From FEB-35 sp050263095 (lineage in GTDB: Bacteria > Desulfobacterota > Deferrimicrobia > Deferrimicrobiales > Deferrimicrobiaceae), in the NCBI GenBank assembly GCA_050263095.1, contig JBLNEW010000087.1, positions 1 to 54,546 of the forward strand: a stretch of DNA of 54,546 nucleotides, in the 5' to 3' direction. Position 1 is the stretch's first letter, and every line of letters starts with the position of its first letter. Under the pieces are notes generated by a model. The model ran no database searches and was not told where the DNA came from. It saw only the letters and a program-made list of their open reading frames with translations. Positions 18,086 to 26,310 of the stretch are shown one piece after another. The position numbers and the translations under genes are program-made.

Positions 18086-18732
18086 GCGATGGGCAGGCGG
18101 TCCGCGTCCACGTCATGGAGGTGGGACCGCTTTCGGTGAACTGCTACATCGTCGAGCATGTCTCCTCCCGCAAGGCGGTTGTGGTCGACCCCGGCGACGA
18201 CGGCGAGGCCGTCCTAGCGGAGATAGGGAAGCTGGGGCTTTCGCTGGACAAGATCCTGCTCACGCACGGCCACTTCGACCACGTAGGCGCGGTCGGGCTT
18301 CTGCGCAAAACGTCGGGCGCGTTTGTGCACATACATATGGACGACGCAGAGCGGATGAAGACCGCCAGGCGCCAGGGGCTGATGTTCGGCCTGCGTGTTC
18401 CGGACCCGCCTCCGCCGGACGTCCTTGTCGGGGAGGGGGACCGCGTCGCTTTCGCGGACCTGGAGTTCCTCGTGGCGCACACTCCCGGGCACACTCCCGG
18501 GTGTGTATCCTACATAATGGGCGGCGAGAAGATGGCGTTCGTCGGGGACCTGATCTTCGCAGGCTCGATAGGCAGGACCGACCTGCCGGGCGGCGACTAC
18601 GACGCGCTGATCAGGGCGGTGCGGGAGAAGATATTCGTTCTTCCCGGCGACACCGTCCTTTTCCCGGGGCACGGGCCGGCCACGACCGTAGGACGGGAGA
18701 AGCGGTCCAATCCATTTTTCACGGGAGGTTAG
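18082..18732 (+). CDS. Metallo-beta-lactamase fold hydrolase, glyoxalase II-like
   Basis: Soluble hydrolase of 216 residues of the YcbL/GloB-like group. Metal ligands: H62-G-H64-F-D66-H67 in LLTHGHFDHVG, the histidine in HTPGHTPG, Asp in FVGDLIF followed by GSIGRTDLPGG, and His in LFPGHGPAT. The N-terminal VGPLSVNCYIVE is typical. These proteins hydrolyse thioesters such as S-lactoylglutathione, or others not predictable. GTG 18082 shares GTGA with the preceding stop; ATG 18115 is an alternative that also fits the family N-terminus. Confidence 0.9.
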   Translation: MSDGQAVRVHVMEVGPLSVNCYIVEHVSSRKAVVVDPGDDGEAVLAEIGKLGLSLDKILLTHGHFDHVGAVGLLRKTSGAFVHIHMDDAERMKTARRQGLMFGLRVPDPPPPDVLVGEGDRVAFADLEFLVAHTPGHTPGCVSYIMGGEKMAFVGDLIFAGSIGRTDLPGGDYDALIRAVREKIFVLPGDTVLFPGHGPATTVGREKRSNPFFTGG

Positions 18733-18735
18733 TTG

Positions 18736-19938
18736 ATGGGCATTTTCTCCGGCAAGGAGGTGGTCCTGGGAGTGACGGGTGGAATCGCCGCATACAAGGC
18801 GTGCGAGATCGTCCGGGAGCTCCGCAAGGAGTCGGCGAACGTCCACCCGATCCTCACCGCGTCCGGGGCGCAGTTCATCACTCCGCTTACCCTGCAGACG
18901 CTGGCGAAGAACCCGGTGGTGACGGACCTGTTCAACCTCATCTCCGAGTCGGAGATCGGCCACATATCTCTGGCCCAGCGCGCCCACCTCATGCTGATCG
19001 CGCCCGCTACCGCGAACGTCATCGGGAAGATACGCAACGGCATCGCGGACGACATGCTCTCGACGGTCGTGATGGCGACGGCGGCGCCGGTGCTCCTCGC
19101 CCCGGCCATGAACTCGCAGATGTACGCCTCCGCGGCTGTGCGGGAGAACATTTCGGTATTGAAGGAGAGGGGATTCCACTTCGTGGAGCCGGACGAGGGC
19201 GAACTGGCCTGCGGAACGGTGGGGCCCGGGCGGCTCGCGGACGTGGAGAAGATACTCGAAATGGCCCGCATCCTTCTGTCGGAGAAGCCGATGGCCGGCA
19301 GGAAGGTCGTGGTGAGCGCCGGTCCGACGGCGGAGCCGCTGGACCCTGTCCGATTCCTCTCCAACCGGGCGTCGGGAAAGATGGGATTCGCGATGGCGCG
19401 GGCAGCGCGCCGGCTGGGGGCGGAAGTGACGCTCGTGTCCGGCCCGACCGCCCTGCCCGATCCCCTTTTCATTAAAACCTTTCGCGTCAGGACCGCGGAC
19501 GAGATGTATTCAGCCGTGTCCGGCGCGGCCGAGGACGCAGAGATCGTGGTGATGTGCGCGGCGGTGGCCGATTTCAGGGCGAGAAAGCAGGCGCCGTCCA
19601 AGATCAAGAAGGAGGGATTCGATTACCGCGTGGAGCTTTCTCCGACCGTCGACATCCTGGCGAGCCTGGCGAAGAAGAAGGGGAACCGGTTGCTGGTAGG
19701 GTTCGCGGCGGAAACCGAGGACCTGGCACGCAACGCGCGGGAAAAGATGCGCAGGAAGAAGCTGGATGCCATCGTGGCCAACGACGTCTCGCGGACAGAC
19801 ATCGGGTTCGAGTCGGACGACAACGAGGTCCGCGTCTTTTTCCCCGACGGCGAGGTCAGGGAGCTTCCGCTGGCAACCAAGGACGGGATTGCGGTGGGAG
19901 TCTGGCTGGCGTTGAACGGGAAGCTTTTCCGGCGATGA
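18736..19938 (+). CDS. coaBC: Bifunctional phosphopantothenoylcysteine decarboxylase/phosphopantothenate--cysteine ligase
   Basis: Carries the second and third steps of coenzyme A synthesis. Of 400 residues, 1-180 are the flavin-dependent CoaC half: GVTGGIAAYK, catalytic H76 in GHISLAQRAH, PAMNSQMY with N126, and C159 in ELACGTVGPGRL. Residues 185-400 are the CoaB half: SAGPTAEPLDPVRFLSNRASG (dinucleotide-type loop), a conserved lysine region SKIKK, and LVGFAAET. ATG 18736 has GGGAGG 7 nt upstream; a TTG at 18733 is closer than usual. The stop shares ATGA with the UDG gene. Confidence 0.96.
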   Translation: MGIFSGKEVVLGVTGGIAAYKACEIVRELRKESANVHPILTASGAQFITPLTLQTLAKNPVVTDLFNLISESEIGHISLAQRAHLMLIAPATANVIGKIRNGIADDMLSTVVMATAAPVLLAPAMNSQMYASAAVRENISVLKERGFHFVEPDEGELACGTVGPGRLADVEKILEMARILLSEKPMAGRKVVVSAGPTAEPLDPVRFLSNRASGKMGFAMARAARRLGAEVTLVSGPTALPDPLFIKTFRVRTADEMYSAVSGAAEDAEIVVMCAAVADFRARKQAPSKIKKEGFDYRVELSPTVDILASLAKKKGNRLLVGFAAETEDLARNAREKMRRKKLDAIVANDVSRTDIGFESDDNEVRVFFPDGEVRELPLATKDGIAVGVWLALNGKLFRR

Positions 19939-20627
19939 AGCGAAGCGTCTCCCCGAAAATGGTCGCGGCGTACCTGCGCGAGATAGGAATCGACTACGTG
20001 CCGGTTCCGCCGCGCGCGGGAAGCGCCGTCGCCGATGACGGCCCGGCCGCTTCCGCGGGGAAGAAGGGTGGAGCGGCCGAGACGCTCGAGGACATCCGCA
20101 GCGAGCTGTCGGCGTGCCGCGGGTGCCCGCTGTGCGGCGGGCGCAGGACCGTCGTCTTCGGAGTCGGCAATCCGAATGCACGATTGATGTTCGTCGGCGA
20201 AGGCCCCGGCGAGGAAGAGGACCGGCAGGGCGAGCCGTTCGTGGGGGCGGCCGGCAGGCGGCTCAACCAGTGGATCGCCCGCATCGGATTACGGCGCGAC
20301 GACGTCTACATCGCCAACATCGTAAAGTGCCGTCCGCCCGGGAACCGGGCCCCGCTTCCGGACGAGGCTGCATCCTGCCTTCCTTACCTCAAGCGCCAGA
20401 TCCGGGCGATACGGCCCGAAGTCATCTGCACGCTGGGCGCCGTTGCCCTGCAGTACCTCCTGGGCACGAACGAGAAGATTACGCGGGTGCGGGGGAAGTG
20501 GCGGGAGCTTGACGGGATCCCGGTGCTCCCCACTTATCACCCCGCATTCATCCTTCGCAACCAGACCAGGGAACCGGAAGCGTTCGCGGATTTCGACCTT
20601 CTCGCGGAGCGCCTCCATCGGCGTTGA
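19935..20627 (+). CDS. Family 4 uracil-DNA glycosylase with iron-sulfur cluster
   Basis: DNA-repair glycosylase of 230 residues removing uracil from DNA. The active-site motif GEGPGEEEDRQGEPFVG (residues 88-104) and the late LPTYHPAFILRN are the family 4/5 pattern. Four cysteines for a [4Fe-4S] cluster are C61, C64, C132 and C148, spaced as in thermophile and mycobacterial family 4 enzymes. The N-terminal about 50 residues are variable and Ala/Gly-rich. The start shares ATGA with the coaBC stop. No Ung-type gene is in the window. Confidence 0.93.
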   Translation: MKRSVSPKMVAAYLREIGIDYVPVPPRAGSAVADDGPAASAGKKGGAAETLEDIRSELSACRGCPLCGGRRTVVFGVGNPNARLMFVGEGPGEEEDRQGEPFVGAAGRRLNQWIARIGLRRDDVYIANIVKCRPPGNRAPLPDEAASCLPYLKRQIRAIRPEVICTLGAVALQYLLGTNEKITRVRGKWRELDGIPVLPTYHPAFILRNQTREPEAFADFDLLAERLHRR

Positions 20628-20628
20628 A

Positions 20629-21816
20629 ATGCGCGCGTTGCCGGCAGTGGGGGTAAGCCGCAAGGGGGAAGAGCGTCTCCGCTCCGGCCACTTGTGGGTC
20701 TTCGGCGACGACCTCCGCGACATTCCCCTCGAGCTGCCGCCGGGCTCGTGGGTTCGGGTCCTCTCCCGCGCCGGGGAGTTCCTGGGGACCGGGACCCTTA
20801 ACCTCGCCAGCCGGATCGCCCTGAGGCTCGTCTCGCGCGGCGAGGCGCGACCGGGAAAGCCGTTCCTCCTCGATCGCCTTGAAGCGGCTTGGGATCGGCG
20901 CGCGGAGGCGGGCCTTGCGGGGGAGAACGCGCTGCGGCTCGTATTCTCCGAAGGAGATTTTCTCCCGGGCCTCGTCGTCGACAGGTACGGGTCGGCCATC
21001 TGCATCCAGGTCCTGACCGCGGGGATGGAAGTCCTCCGTGAAGAGATCGTCGATTCGCTCGCCGAGAGGTTCCCGTGCCGCCTTATCTACGAACGGTCCG
21101 AGGGGAGCGGCAGGAAGCGGGAAGGCCTGGCGGAAAGAAGGGGGGCGGTGCGCGGCGGCGGCGATCCGATCGAGGAAGTCGAGCTTGACGGCCTGCGGTT
21201 CAGCGTCGATATGGGAACCGGGCCCAAGACCGGCTTCTTCATCGACCAGCGGGATAACCGCCGGATCGTCCGGGGATTTTCACGCGGGAAGCGGGTGCTG
21301 GACGGTTTCTGCTCCACCGGGGCCTTCGGCCTTTACGCCCTGGCCGGAGGCGCGGAGGGCGTCCTCGCGATCGACTCATCGGGCCCCGCGGTTGCAGCGG
21401 CCGGGGAAAACGCCGCGCGCAACGGCTTTGCCTCTCGATGGGAGGGAAAGCCGGCCGACCTGTTCGCGGAGCTGCGCGAGCTGTCCTCGTCCGGGCGGCG
21501 GTTCGACCTCGTGGTCCTGGATCCGCCCTCCTTCGCCAAGTCCCGGGAGGGGCGCGAGGGTGCGATGCGCGGGTACCGGGACATCAACAGGCTGGGGCTC
21601 TCGGTGCTCGCGCCGGGCGGCATCCTCGCGACCTCTTCTTGCACCCAGCTGGTCGATATGGCGAAATGGAGGGAGGCGCTCAAGGCGGCCGCCGCGGATG
21701 CGCGCGTGGACCTTCAGCAGCTTGCCTCCGGCGGGCAGCCGCCGGACCACCCCGTCCTGCTGGGGGTGCCGGAAACCGAGTACCTGAAATTCGCCGTCTT
21801 TCGGAAGAGGTCGTGA
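20629..21816 (+). CDS. Class I SAM-dependent rRNA methyltransferase, RlmI/PUA family
   Basis: Predicted 23S rRNA cytosine-5 methyltransferase of 395 residues. An N-terminal PUA-like segment (KGEERLRSGHLWVFGDDL) is followed by the EEHUD-type region and the Rossmann methyltransferase: GPKTGFFIDQRDNRR, VLDGFCSTGAFGLYAL (SAM site), LDPPSFAKSR and SSCTQLV with the second conserved cysteine. E. coli RlmI modifies C1962; that specificity is inferred. The segment around residues 155-185 is Arg/Gly-rich and poorly conserved. ATG 20629 is 1 bp after the UDG stop; the stop overlaps the nfeD start by one base. Confidence 0.87.
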   Translation: MRALPAVGVSRKGEERLRSGHLWVFGDDLRDIPLELPPGSWVRVLSRAGEFLGTGTLNLASRIALRLVSRGEARPGKPFLLDRLEAAWDRRAEAGLAGENALRLVFSEGDFLPGLVVDRYGSAICIQVLTAGMEVLREEIVDSLAERFPCRLIYERSEGSGRKREGLAERRGAVRGGGDPIEEVELDGLRFSVDMGTGPKTGFFIDQRDNRRIVRGFSRGKRVLDGFCSTGAFGLYALAGGAEGVLAIDSSGPAVAAAGENAARNGFASRWEGKPADLFAELRELSSSGRRFDLVVLDPPSFAKSREGREGAMRGYRDINRLGLSVLAPGGILATSSCTQLVDMAKWREALKAAAADARVDLQQLASGGQPPDHPVLLGVPETEYLKFAVFRKRS

Positions 21817-23132
21817 TGACAATGCGGTCTGCGCGGCTGGTGCTCATCTTCGCGGTCGTGCTTTTCGCCGCCGTGCTTCCGTCGCAGGCGGCATGCGCCG
21901 AAGCGCCGCGCGAGGCCATGGTGGCGACGATCGCCGCCTCCGTGAATCCCGTCACCGCCGATTACCTGTCTTCCGTCATAGAAAAGGCGGAAGAGGCGGG
22001 AGCCGCGCTGATCGTCGTGGAGCTGGACACCCCCGGCGGCCTGGACAGCGCCATGAGGCAGATGGTCCAGGAGATCATAAAGACCCGCATTCCCGTGGTC
22101 GTCTACGTCTCGCCGTCGGGCGCCCGTTCCGCTTCCGCCGGTGTGCTCATAACGCTTGCGTCGGACGTCGCCGCCATGGCGCCCGGCACGAACATCGGGG
22201 CGGCGCACCCGGTAAGCGTCGGGGGCGGCGGGATGGACAACACGATGGCGAAGAAGGTGGAGAACGACGCGGCCGCCTATGCGCGTTCCCTGGCGGAAAA
22301 GAAGGGACGCAACGCGGACTGGGCCGAGAGCGCGGTCCGGGAGAGCACTTCGCTGACCGAGAAGGACGCCCTGGAGAAGCGGGTCATCGACATGGTCGCG
22401 CCGTCGCTCCAAGACCTGCTGGCCCGCCTGGACGGGAAGGAGATCCGCAAAGGGGAGGAGACGATCGTCCTGCGCACGAAGGGGATCAGGGTGACCAGGG
22501 TGCCCATGGGGATCCGTCACCGCATACTGTCCTCGCTTGCCGACCCCAACATCGCGTACATCCTGATGATGATAGGCATATACGGCATCTTTTTCGAGCT
22601 GTCGAACCCCGGCGCGGTGTTCCCGGGAATCGTGGGCGGGATCTCGCTGATCCTGGGATTCTACTCCCTGCAGACGCTCTCCGCCAACTACGCCGGGTTC
22701 CTGCTCATCGCGCTGGCGCTCATACTCTTCATACTCGAGATAAAGGTCCAGTCCTACGGCGCGCTGACGATCGGGGGGGTCGTCGCCCTGCTCCTGGGGA
22801 GCCTCATGCTGTTCCGCTCCTCGGTGGACCCTTACCTGCGGATCTCGTGGGGCGTGCTGCTCGCAATGGTCGGCCTCTCGGTCGTTTTTTTCACGACGGT
22901 GGTGACGCTCGCGGTGCGCAGCCAGCTCCGCAGGCCGGTCACGGGCGCGGAAGGGATGATAGGGGAGACGGGCGAGGCGAAGGAGGACTTCGCGGGAGAC
23001 GGGAAGGTATTCGTCCAGGGGGAGTGGTGGAACGCGCGATGCGGCGTCCCCTTGAAGAAGGGCGACAAGGTCGTAGTTGTCGGCCGGGAGGGGATGACTC
23101 TCCTGGTCAAGCCCAGGAATACGCCGGGTTGA
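21816..23132 (+). CDS. nfeD: NfeD-family membrane serine protease (ClpP-class, long form)
   Basis: Membrane-bound serine-lysine protease of 438 residues that pairs with a stomatin. Signal peptide (residues about 5-28), a ClpP-like domain with DTPGGLDSAMR and the catalytic serine S107 in SGARSASAG, a candidate general-base lysine K146/K147 in MAKKVEND, then four to five membrane segments (about 250-370), and a C-terminal OB-like NfeD domain ending LVKPRNTPG. PH1510 of Pyrococcus has the same order and cleaves its stomatin partner; the equivalent here is inference. ATG 21816 has AGAGG 5 nt upstream and lies on TGATG with the rlmI-like stop. Confidence 0.92.
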   Translation: MTMRSARLVLIFAVVLFAAVLPSQAACAEAPREAMVATIAASVNPVTADYLSSVIEKAEEAGAALIVVELDTPGGLDSAMRQMVQEIIKTRIPVVVYVSPSGARSASAGVLITLASDVAAMAPGTNIGAAHPVSVGGGGMDNTMAKKVENDAAAYARSLAEKKGRNADWAESAVRESTSLTEKDALEKRVIDMVAPSLQDLLARLDGKEIRKGEETIVLRTKGIRVTRVPMGIRHRILSSLADPNIAYILMMIGIYGIFFELSNPGAVFPGIVGGISLILGFYSLQTLSANYAGFLLIALALILFILEIKVQSYGALTIGGVVALLLGSLMLFRSSVDPYLRISWGVLLAMVGLSVVFFTTVVTLAVRSQLRRPVTGAEGMIGETGEAKEDFAGDGKVFVQGEWWNARCGVPLKKGDKVVVVGREGMTLLVKPRNTPG

Positions 23133-23168
23133 ATGGGATAAGCCGGGAAACCGGAAGGAGGTAAGGGA

Positions 23169-23957
23169 ATGGTTCCGTATCTTGCCACGCTGGTCATCGT
23201 GATCCTGTTCCTGTACAGCGCAATCAAGATCCTCAACGAGTACGAGCGCGGGGTGATATTCCGGCTGGGCAGGGTCATCGGAGCCAAGGGGCCGGGGCTT
23301 ATCCTGCTCATCCCGGTCATAGACAAGATGGTGCGGGTGGACCTGCGCGTCGTGGCCATGGACGTCCCTCCGCAGGACGTGATAACCCGGGACAACGTCT
23401 CGATCAAGGTGAGCGCCGTGCTGTACTTCAGGGTCCTCGATCCCAACCGCGCGATCGTAAGCGTGGAGAACTACCTGTACGCCACATCGCAGCTGGCGCA
23501 AACCACGCTCCGGTCGGTGTGCGGCCAGGCCGAGCTGGACGATCTCCTCTCGGAGCGCGAGAAGATCAACGCGCACATACAGGAGATCCTCGACAAGGAC
23601 ACGGAGCCCTGGGGGATCAAGGTCGCGAAGGTCGAGATCAAGCACATCGACCTGCCGCAGGAGATGCAGCGCGCGATGGCCAAGCAGGCGGAGGCAGAGC
23701 GTGAACGGCGCGCCAAGGTGATCGGGTCGGAAGGGGAGTACCAGGCGGCGCAGAAGCTCGCGGATGCCGCTCAGATCATCGGCCTCCAGCCGATAGCGCT
23801 GCAGCTCCGGTACCTGCAGACGCTGCGGGAGGTGGCGGCCGAGAACAACTCGACGACCATTTTCCCCGTCCCGATAGACCTGTTCACGCCTTTCATGGAG
23901 CTGGCGAAAGCGGTGAAGGGCGGAGTTCCCCCCGCCGGCGGCACGCCGCAGGAATAA
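23169..23957 (+). CDS. Slipin/stomatin-family SPFH protein
   Basis: Membrane-scaffold protein of 262 residues. One N-terminal hydrophobic anchor (LVIVILFLYSAI), then the SPFH domain: EYERGVIFRLGRV, GPGLILLIPVID, VPPQDVITRDNVSIKV, and a coiled-coil Ala/Glu stretch EMQRAMAKQAEAERERRAK, with the slipin C-terminus. It lies 36 bp after nfeD, the widely conserved partner order, and likely oligomerises at the inner membrane and is cleaved or regulated by NfeD. GGAGG at 23157-23161 is 7 nt upstream. Confidence 0.95.
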   Translation: MVPYLATLVIVILFLYSAIKILNEYERGVIFRLGRVIGAKGPGLILLIPVIDKMVRVDLRVVAMDVPPQDVITRDNVSIKVSAVLYFRVLDPNRAIVSVENYLYATSQLAQTTLRSVCGQAELDDLLSEREKINAHIQEILDKDTEPWGIKVAKVEIKHIDLPQEMQRAMAKQAEAERERRAKVIGSEGEYQAAQKLADAAQIIGLQPIALQLRYLQTLREVAAENNSTTIFPVPIDLFTPFMELAKAVKGGVPPAGGTPQE

Positions 23958-23968
23958 AGCCGACGTCG

Positions 23969-25252
23969 ATGGCAGGAAACCGCAGACCTCCGGGGAGCGC
24001 GGCCGCTCTTCTTCTCGTTTCTGCCGCAGCGGTGTTTTTGTTGGGCGGCTGCGCAGCCGCGCCGCCACGGGCCGACTTGCCTCCCGCCGCTCCCCCCGGC
24101 GAGAGTGCCCCCGCCGTTTTGCCCGGGCATCCCTCGCCCGCGGGCCCTCCGGCGGATGCCGCGGCTCGGCAGGCCCCGCTGCCGACCGTCCGCTCGGGGG
24201 CCGCGTCGGGCCGCCCCGTCCGCGTGCTTCTCGGGGAGGGCCGGAAGGAGATATCGGTCGCAGGGGATACGATACGGGCCTGGAGCTTCAACGGTGCGCT
24301 GGCGGCAGAGGGGAGCGGGACGGTAAGCCTTGCAGCCCTGGGCGACAAGATCCAGTGGGGAAGGGAAAAAACCCTTTCCTCCCCGATCGACGTCGCCTCG
24401 CCGTCGGGCTTGCGGCTGGGCGGGAAACAGCTCGCGGGAAGGGTGCGTATTTCGGCGCGCAAGGGGCGGCTTTTCGCCGTTGCCGTCGTTCCGCTGGAAG
24501 ATTACGTGACGGCGGTCGTAAGCAGGGAGGCCCCCCGGTCTTTCCACCGGGAGGCGCTCTGCGCCCTGGCGGTCGCGGTGCGTACCTACGCGATGCTGGC
24601 CATGGAGAAGCCGCGTGATCCCGGGCATGACGTCGTGGGAGGCGTGGAGGACCAGGTCTTCGACGGAATGGACGATGCCGGCGGGATTTTCCGCCAGGCG
24701 GCGATGTCGACGGCAGGGGAAGTCCTTTCTTACCGGGGAGGGCTGGCGCGCACTGTTTACCATTCCACCTGCGGGGGAAAAACCGAAAACGCGAAAGACG
24801 CCTGGGGCACCGAGGTGCCGTACCTTCGCTCGCTTGCGTGCGACGACTGCATCGACAGCCCCGTTCGCCGCTGGGATTACCGCATGAGCGAGCAGGAAGG
24901 CAGGCGGGTGGCGCTCCTGCTCGGGGTCAGGGCCGACGGCGCCGTCACGCTCGAAATTACGGGTCGCTCTTCGACTGGCCGGGCGAGCCGGGTCAGCATT
25001 TCCTCGGGAAGGGTCACCCGGGAGGTTTCCGCGGCTGCGTTCCGACGCGAGGCCGGCTATGCCCGCGTCAGAAGCCTGAAGATGGAGATAGTCCCCGTTG
25101 GAAACGGGTGGGTGTTCGCCGGCAGCGGATACGGCCACGGCGTGGGGATGTGCCAATGGGGGGCCAACGGCATGGCGAAGAACGGCAGGACATACCGCCG
25201 GATCCTGGCGCGCTACTACCCCGATACCGCCCTTGCCAGGGGCATCCCCTGA
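23969..25252 (+). CDS. SpoIID/LytB-like peptidoglycan lytic transglycosylase lipoprotein
   Basis: Predicted outer-wall-facing lipoprotein of 427 residues. The signal has a lipobox LLGGC with C28, then a Pro/Ala-rich linker to about residue 80. The SpoIID domain follows: LEDYVTAVVSREAPRSFHRE (catalytic Glu in the REAP segment), ALCALAVAVRTYAML, YHSTCGG and a late GYGHGVGMCQWGANGMA, with the Cys/His zinc-type residues. SpoIID cleaves denuded glycan strands in spore formers; in diderm non-sporulators such proteins probably trim septal or lateral peptidoglycan. Here there is no sporulation context. The start is 11 bp after the slipin gene, with only a weak ribosome site. Confidence 0.85.
   Translation: MAGNRRPPGSAAALLLVSAAAVFLLGGCAAAPPRADLPPAAPPGESAPAVLPGHPSPAGPPADAAARQAPLPTVRSGAASGRPVRVLLGEGRKEISVAGDTIRAWSFNGALAAEGSGTVSLAALGDKIQWGREKTLSSPIDVASPSGLRLGGKQLAGRVRISARKGRLFAVAVVPLEDYVTAVVSREAPRSFHREALCALAVAVRTYAMLAMEKPRDPGHDVVGGVEDQVFDGMDDAGGIFRQAAMSTAGEVLSYRGGLARTVYHSTCGGKTENAKDAWGTEVPYLRSLACDDCIDSPVRRWDYRMSEQEGRRVALLLGVRADGAVTLEITGRSSTGRASRVSISSGRVTREVSAAAFRREAGYARVRSLKMEIVPVGNGWVFAGSGYGHGVGMCQWGANGMAKNGRTYRRILARYYPDTALARGIP
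25238..25242 (+). promoter_or_regulatory. Ribosome binding site ahead of the CTG start of queA
   Basis: AGGGG sits 6 nt before CTG 25249, the codon that coincides with the QueA family N-terminus. Confidence 0.5.
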
Positions 25253-26301
25253 AAACATCGGATCTGGAGTACGCCCTGCCGCGCGAACTGGTCGCCCAGG
25301 TCCCGGCGGATAAGCGCGGCAACGCGCGCCTGATGACGGTCTGCAGGGAAACGGGAGAGATAAGTCACCGGCGGTTCCCTGACATCGCGGGGCTATTGCG
25401 CCGGGGCGATCTCCTCGTGCTCAACGACACGAAGGTTATCCGGGGCCGCCTGCGGGCGAGAAAGCCGACGGGCGCCGCGGTGGAGATTTTCCTTCTCTCA
25501 CCCGATGGAAAGCGGGAGCCCGGCGCGGAGACATGGGAAGCCCTCGCGCGGCCGTCGAAGCGCCTGGGCGAAGGCATGTCTTTCCGTGTGGGCGAGGATC
25601 TCGGAGCGACGCTCGTGCGCCGCCTGGGGAGCGGCAGGTGGACGGTGCGGCTATCCGCCGCGGGATCCGTCCGCGACGCCGTGGAGCGGGCGGGCGAGAT
25701 TCCGTTGCCTCCCTATATCAGGCGAAAGGCCGGGGACCCGAGGCTGCGGATTGACGCGGAAAGGTACCAGACGGTGTACGCGGAAATCCCGGGATCCGTC
25801 GCGGCGCCGACCGCAGGGCTGCACTTCGAGGACGCGCTGCTGGCGGAGTTGGCCGCCGCCGGCGTGTCCACGGCCGCGGTGACATTGGCGATCGGGTACG
25901 GCACCTTCTCGGCGATACGCTCCGAGGACGTTGAAAGCCACGAGATCCACGCCGAGGAGTTTCGCCTCGGCGGGGAAGCGGCGGCCGCCGTCGACGCCGC
26001 GAGGGACCGCGGGGGAAGAGTCGTGGCGGTGGGGACGACAAGCGTCCGGACGTTGGAGACATGCGCGGGTCCCGACGGAAGGGTCGCGCCGTCGGAGGGA
26101 ACCACTCGACTGTTCATATCGCCGGGGTACCGTTTCCGCGCGGTCGACGCCCTGTTGACCAACTTTCACCTTCCCCGCTCAAGCCTGCTCGCGCTCGTGA
26201 TGGCATTCGCAGGCGCGGACCTGGTCCGGGAGGCATACGCCGAGGCCGTTTCGGAGCGGTACCGGTTCTTCAGCTACGGCGACGCGATGTTCATCTATTA
26301 G
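25249..26301 (+). CDS. queA: S-adenosylmethionine:tRNA ribosyltransferase-isomerase
   Basis: Transfers and isomerises the ribosyl of SAM to preQ1 in tRNA, giving epoxyqueuosine. The 350 residues match the family: KTSDLEYALPRELVAQ at the start, RLM..RETGEI, GDLLVLNDTKVI, APTAGLHFED, IGYGTFSAIRSEDVE, GRVVAVGTTSVRTLE, TNFHLPRSSLLALVMAFAG and RFFSYGDAMFIY at the end. The family N-terminus falls at CTG 25249, overlapping the SpoIID stop as CTGA, with AGGGG 6 nt upstream. The nearest upstream ATG (25156) adds 31 residues unlike QueA, so a rare CTG start is most likely, unless a base is misread. tgt follows. Confidence 0.9.
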   Translation: MKTSDLEYALPRELVAQVPADKRGNARLMTVCRETGEISHRRFPDIAGLLRRGDLLVLNDTKVIRGRLRARKPTGAAVEIFLLSPDGKREPGAETWEALARPSKRLGEGMSFRVGEDLGATLVRRLGSGRWTVRLSAAGSVRDAVERAGEIPLPPYIRRKAGDPRLRIDAERYQTVYAEIPGSVAAPTAGLHFEDALLAELAAAGVSTAAVTLAIGYGTFSAIRSEDVESHEIHAEEFRLGGEAAAAVDAARDRGGRVVAVGTTSVRTLETCAGPDGRVAPSEGTTRLFISPGYRFRAVDALLTNFHLPRSSLLALVMAFAGADLVREAYAEAVSERYRFFSYGDAMFIY

Positions 26302-26310
26302 GGGGCCGGA

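Noticed and set aside
18480..18506. Tandem repeat and near-palindrome of ACTCCCGGG units
   Set aside because: It encodes the HTPGHTPG zinc-site segment of the metallo-beta-lactamase protein and is explained by the repeated amino acids.
21714..24068. Long minus-strand open frame opposite nfeD and the slipin gene (about 784 codons)
   Set aside because: Shadow of real plus-strand genes; composition is biased and no domain is recognisable.
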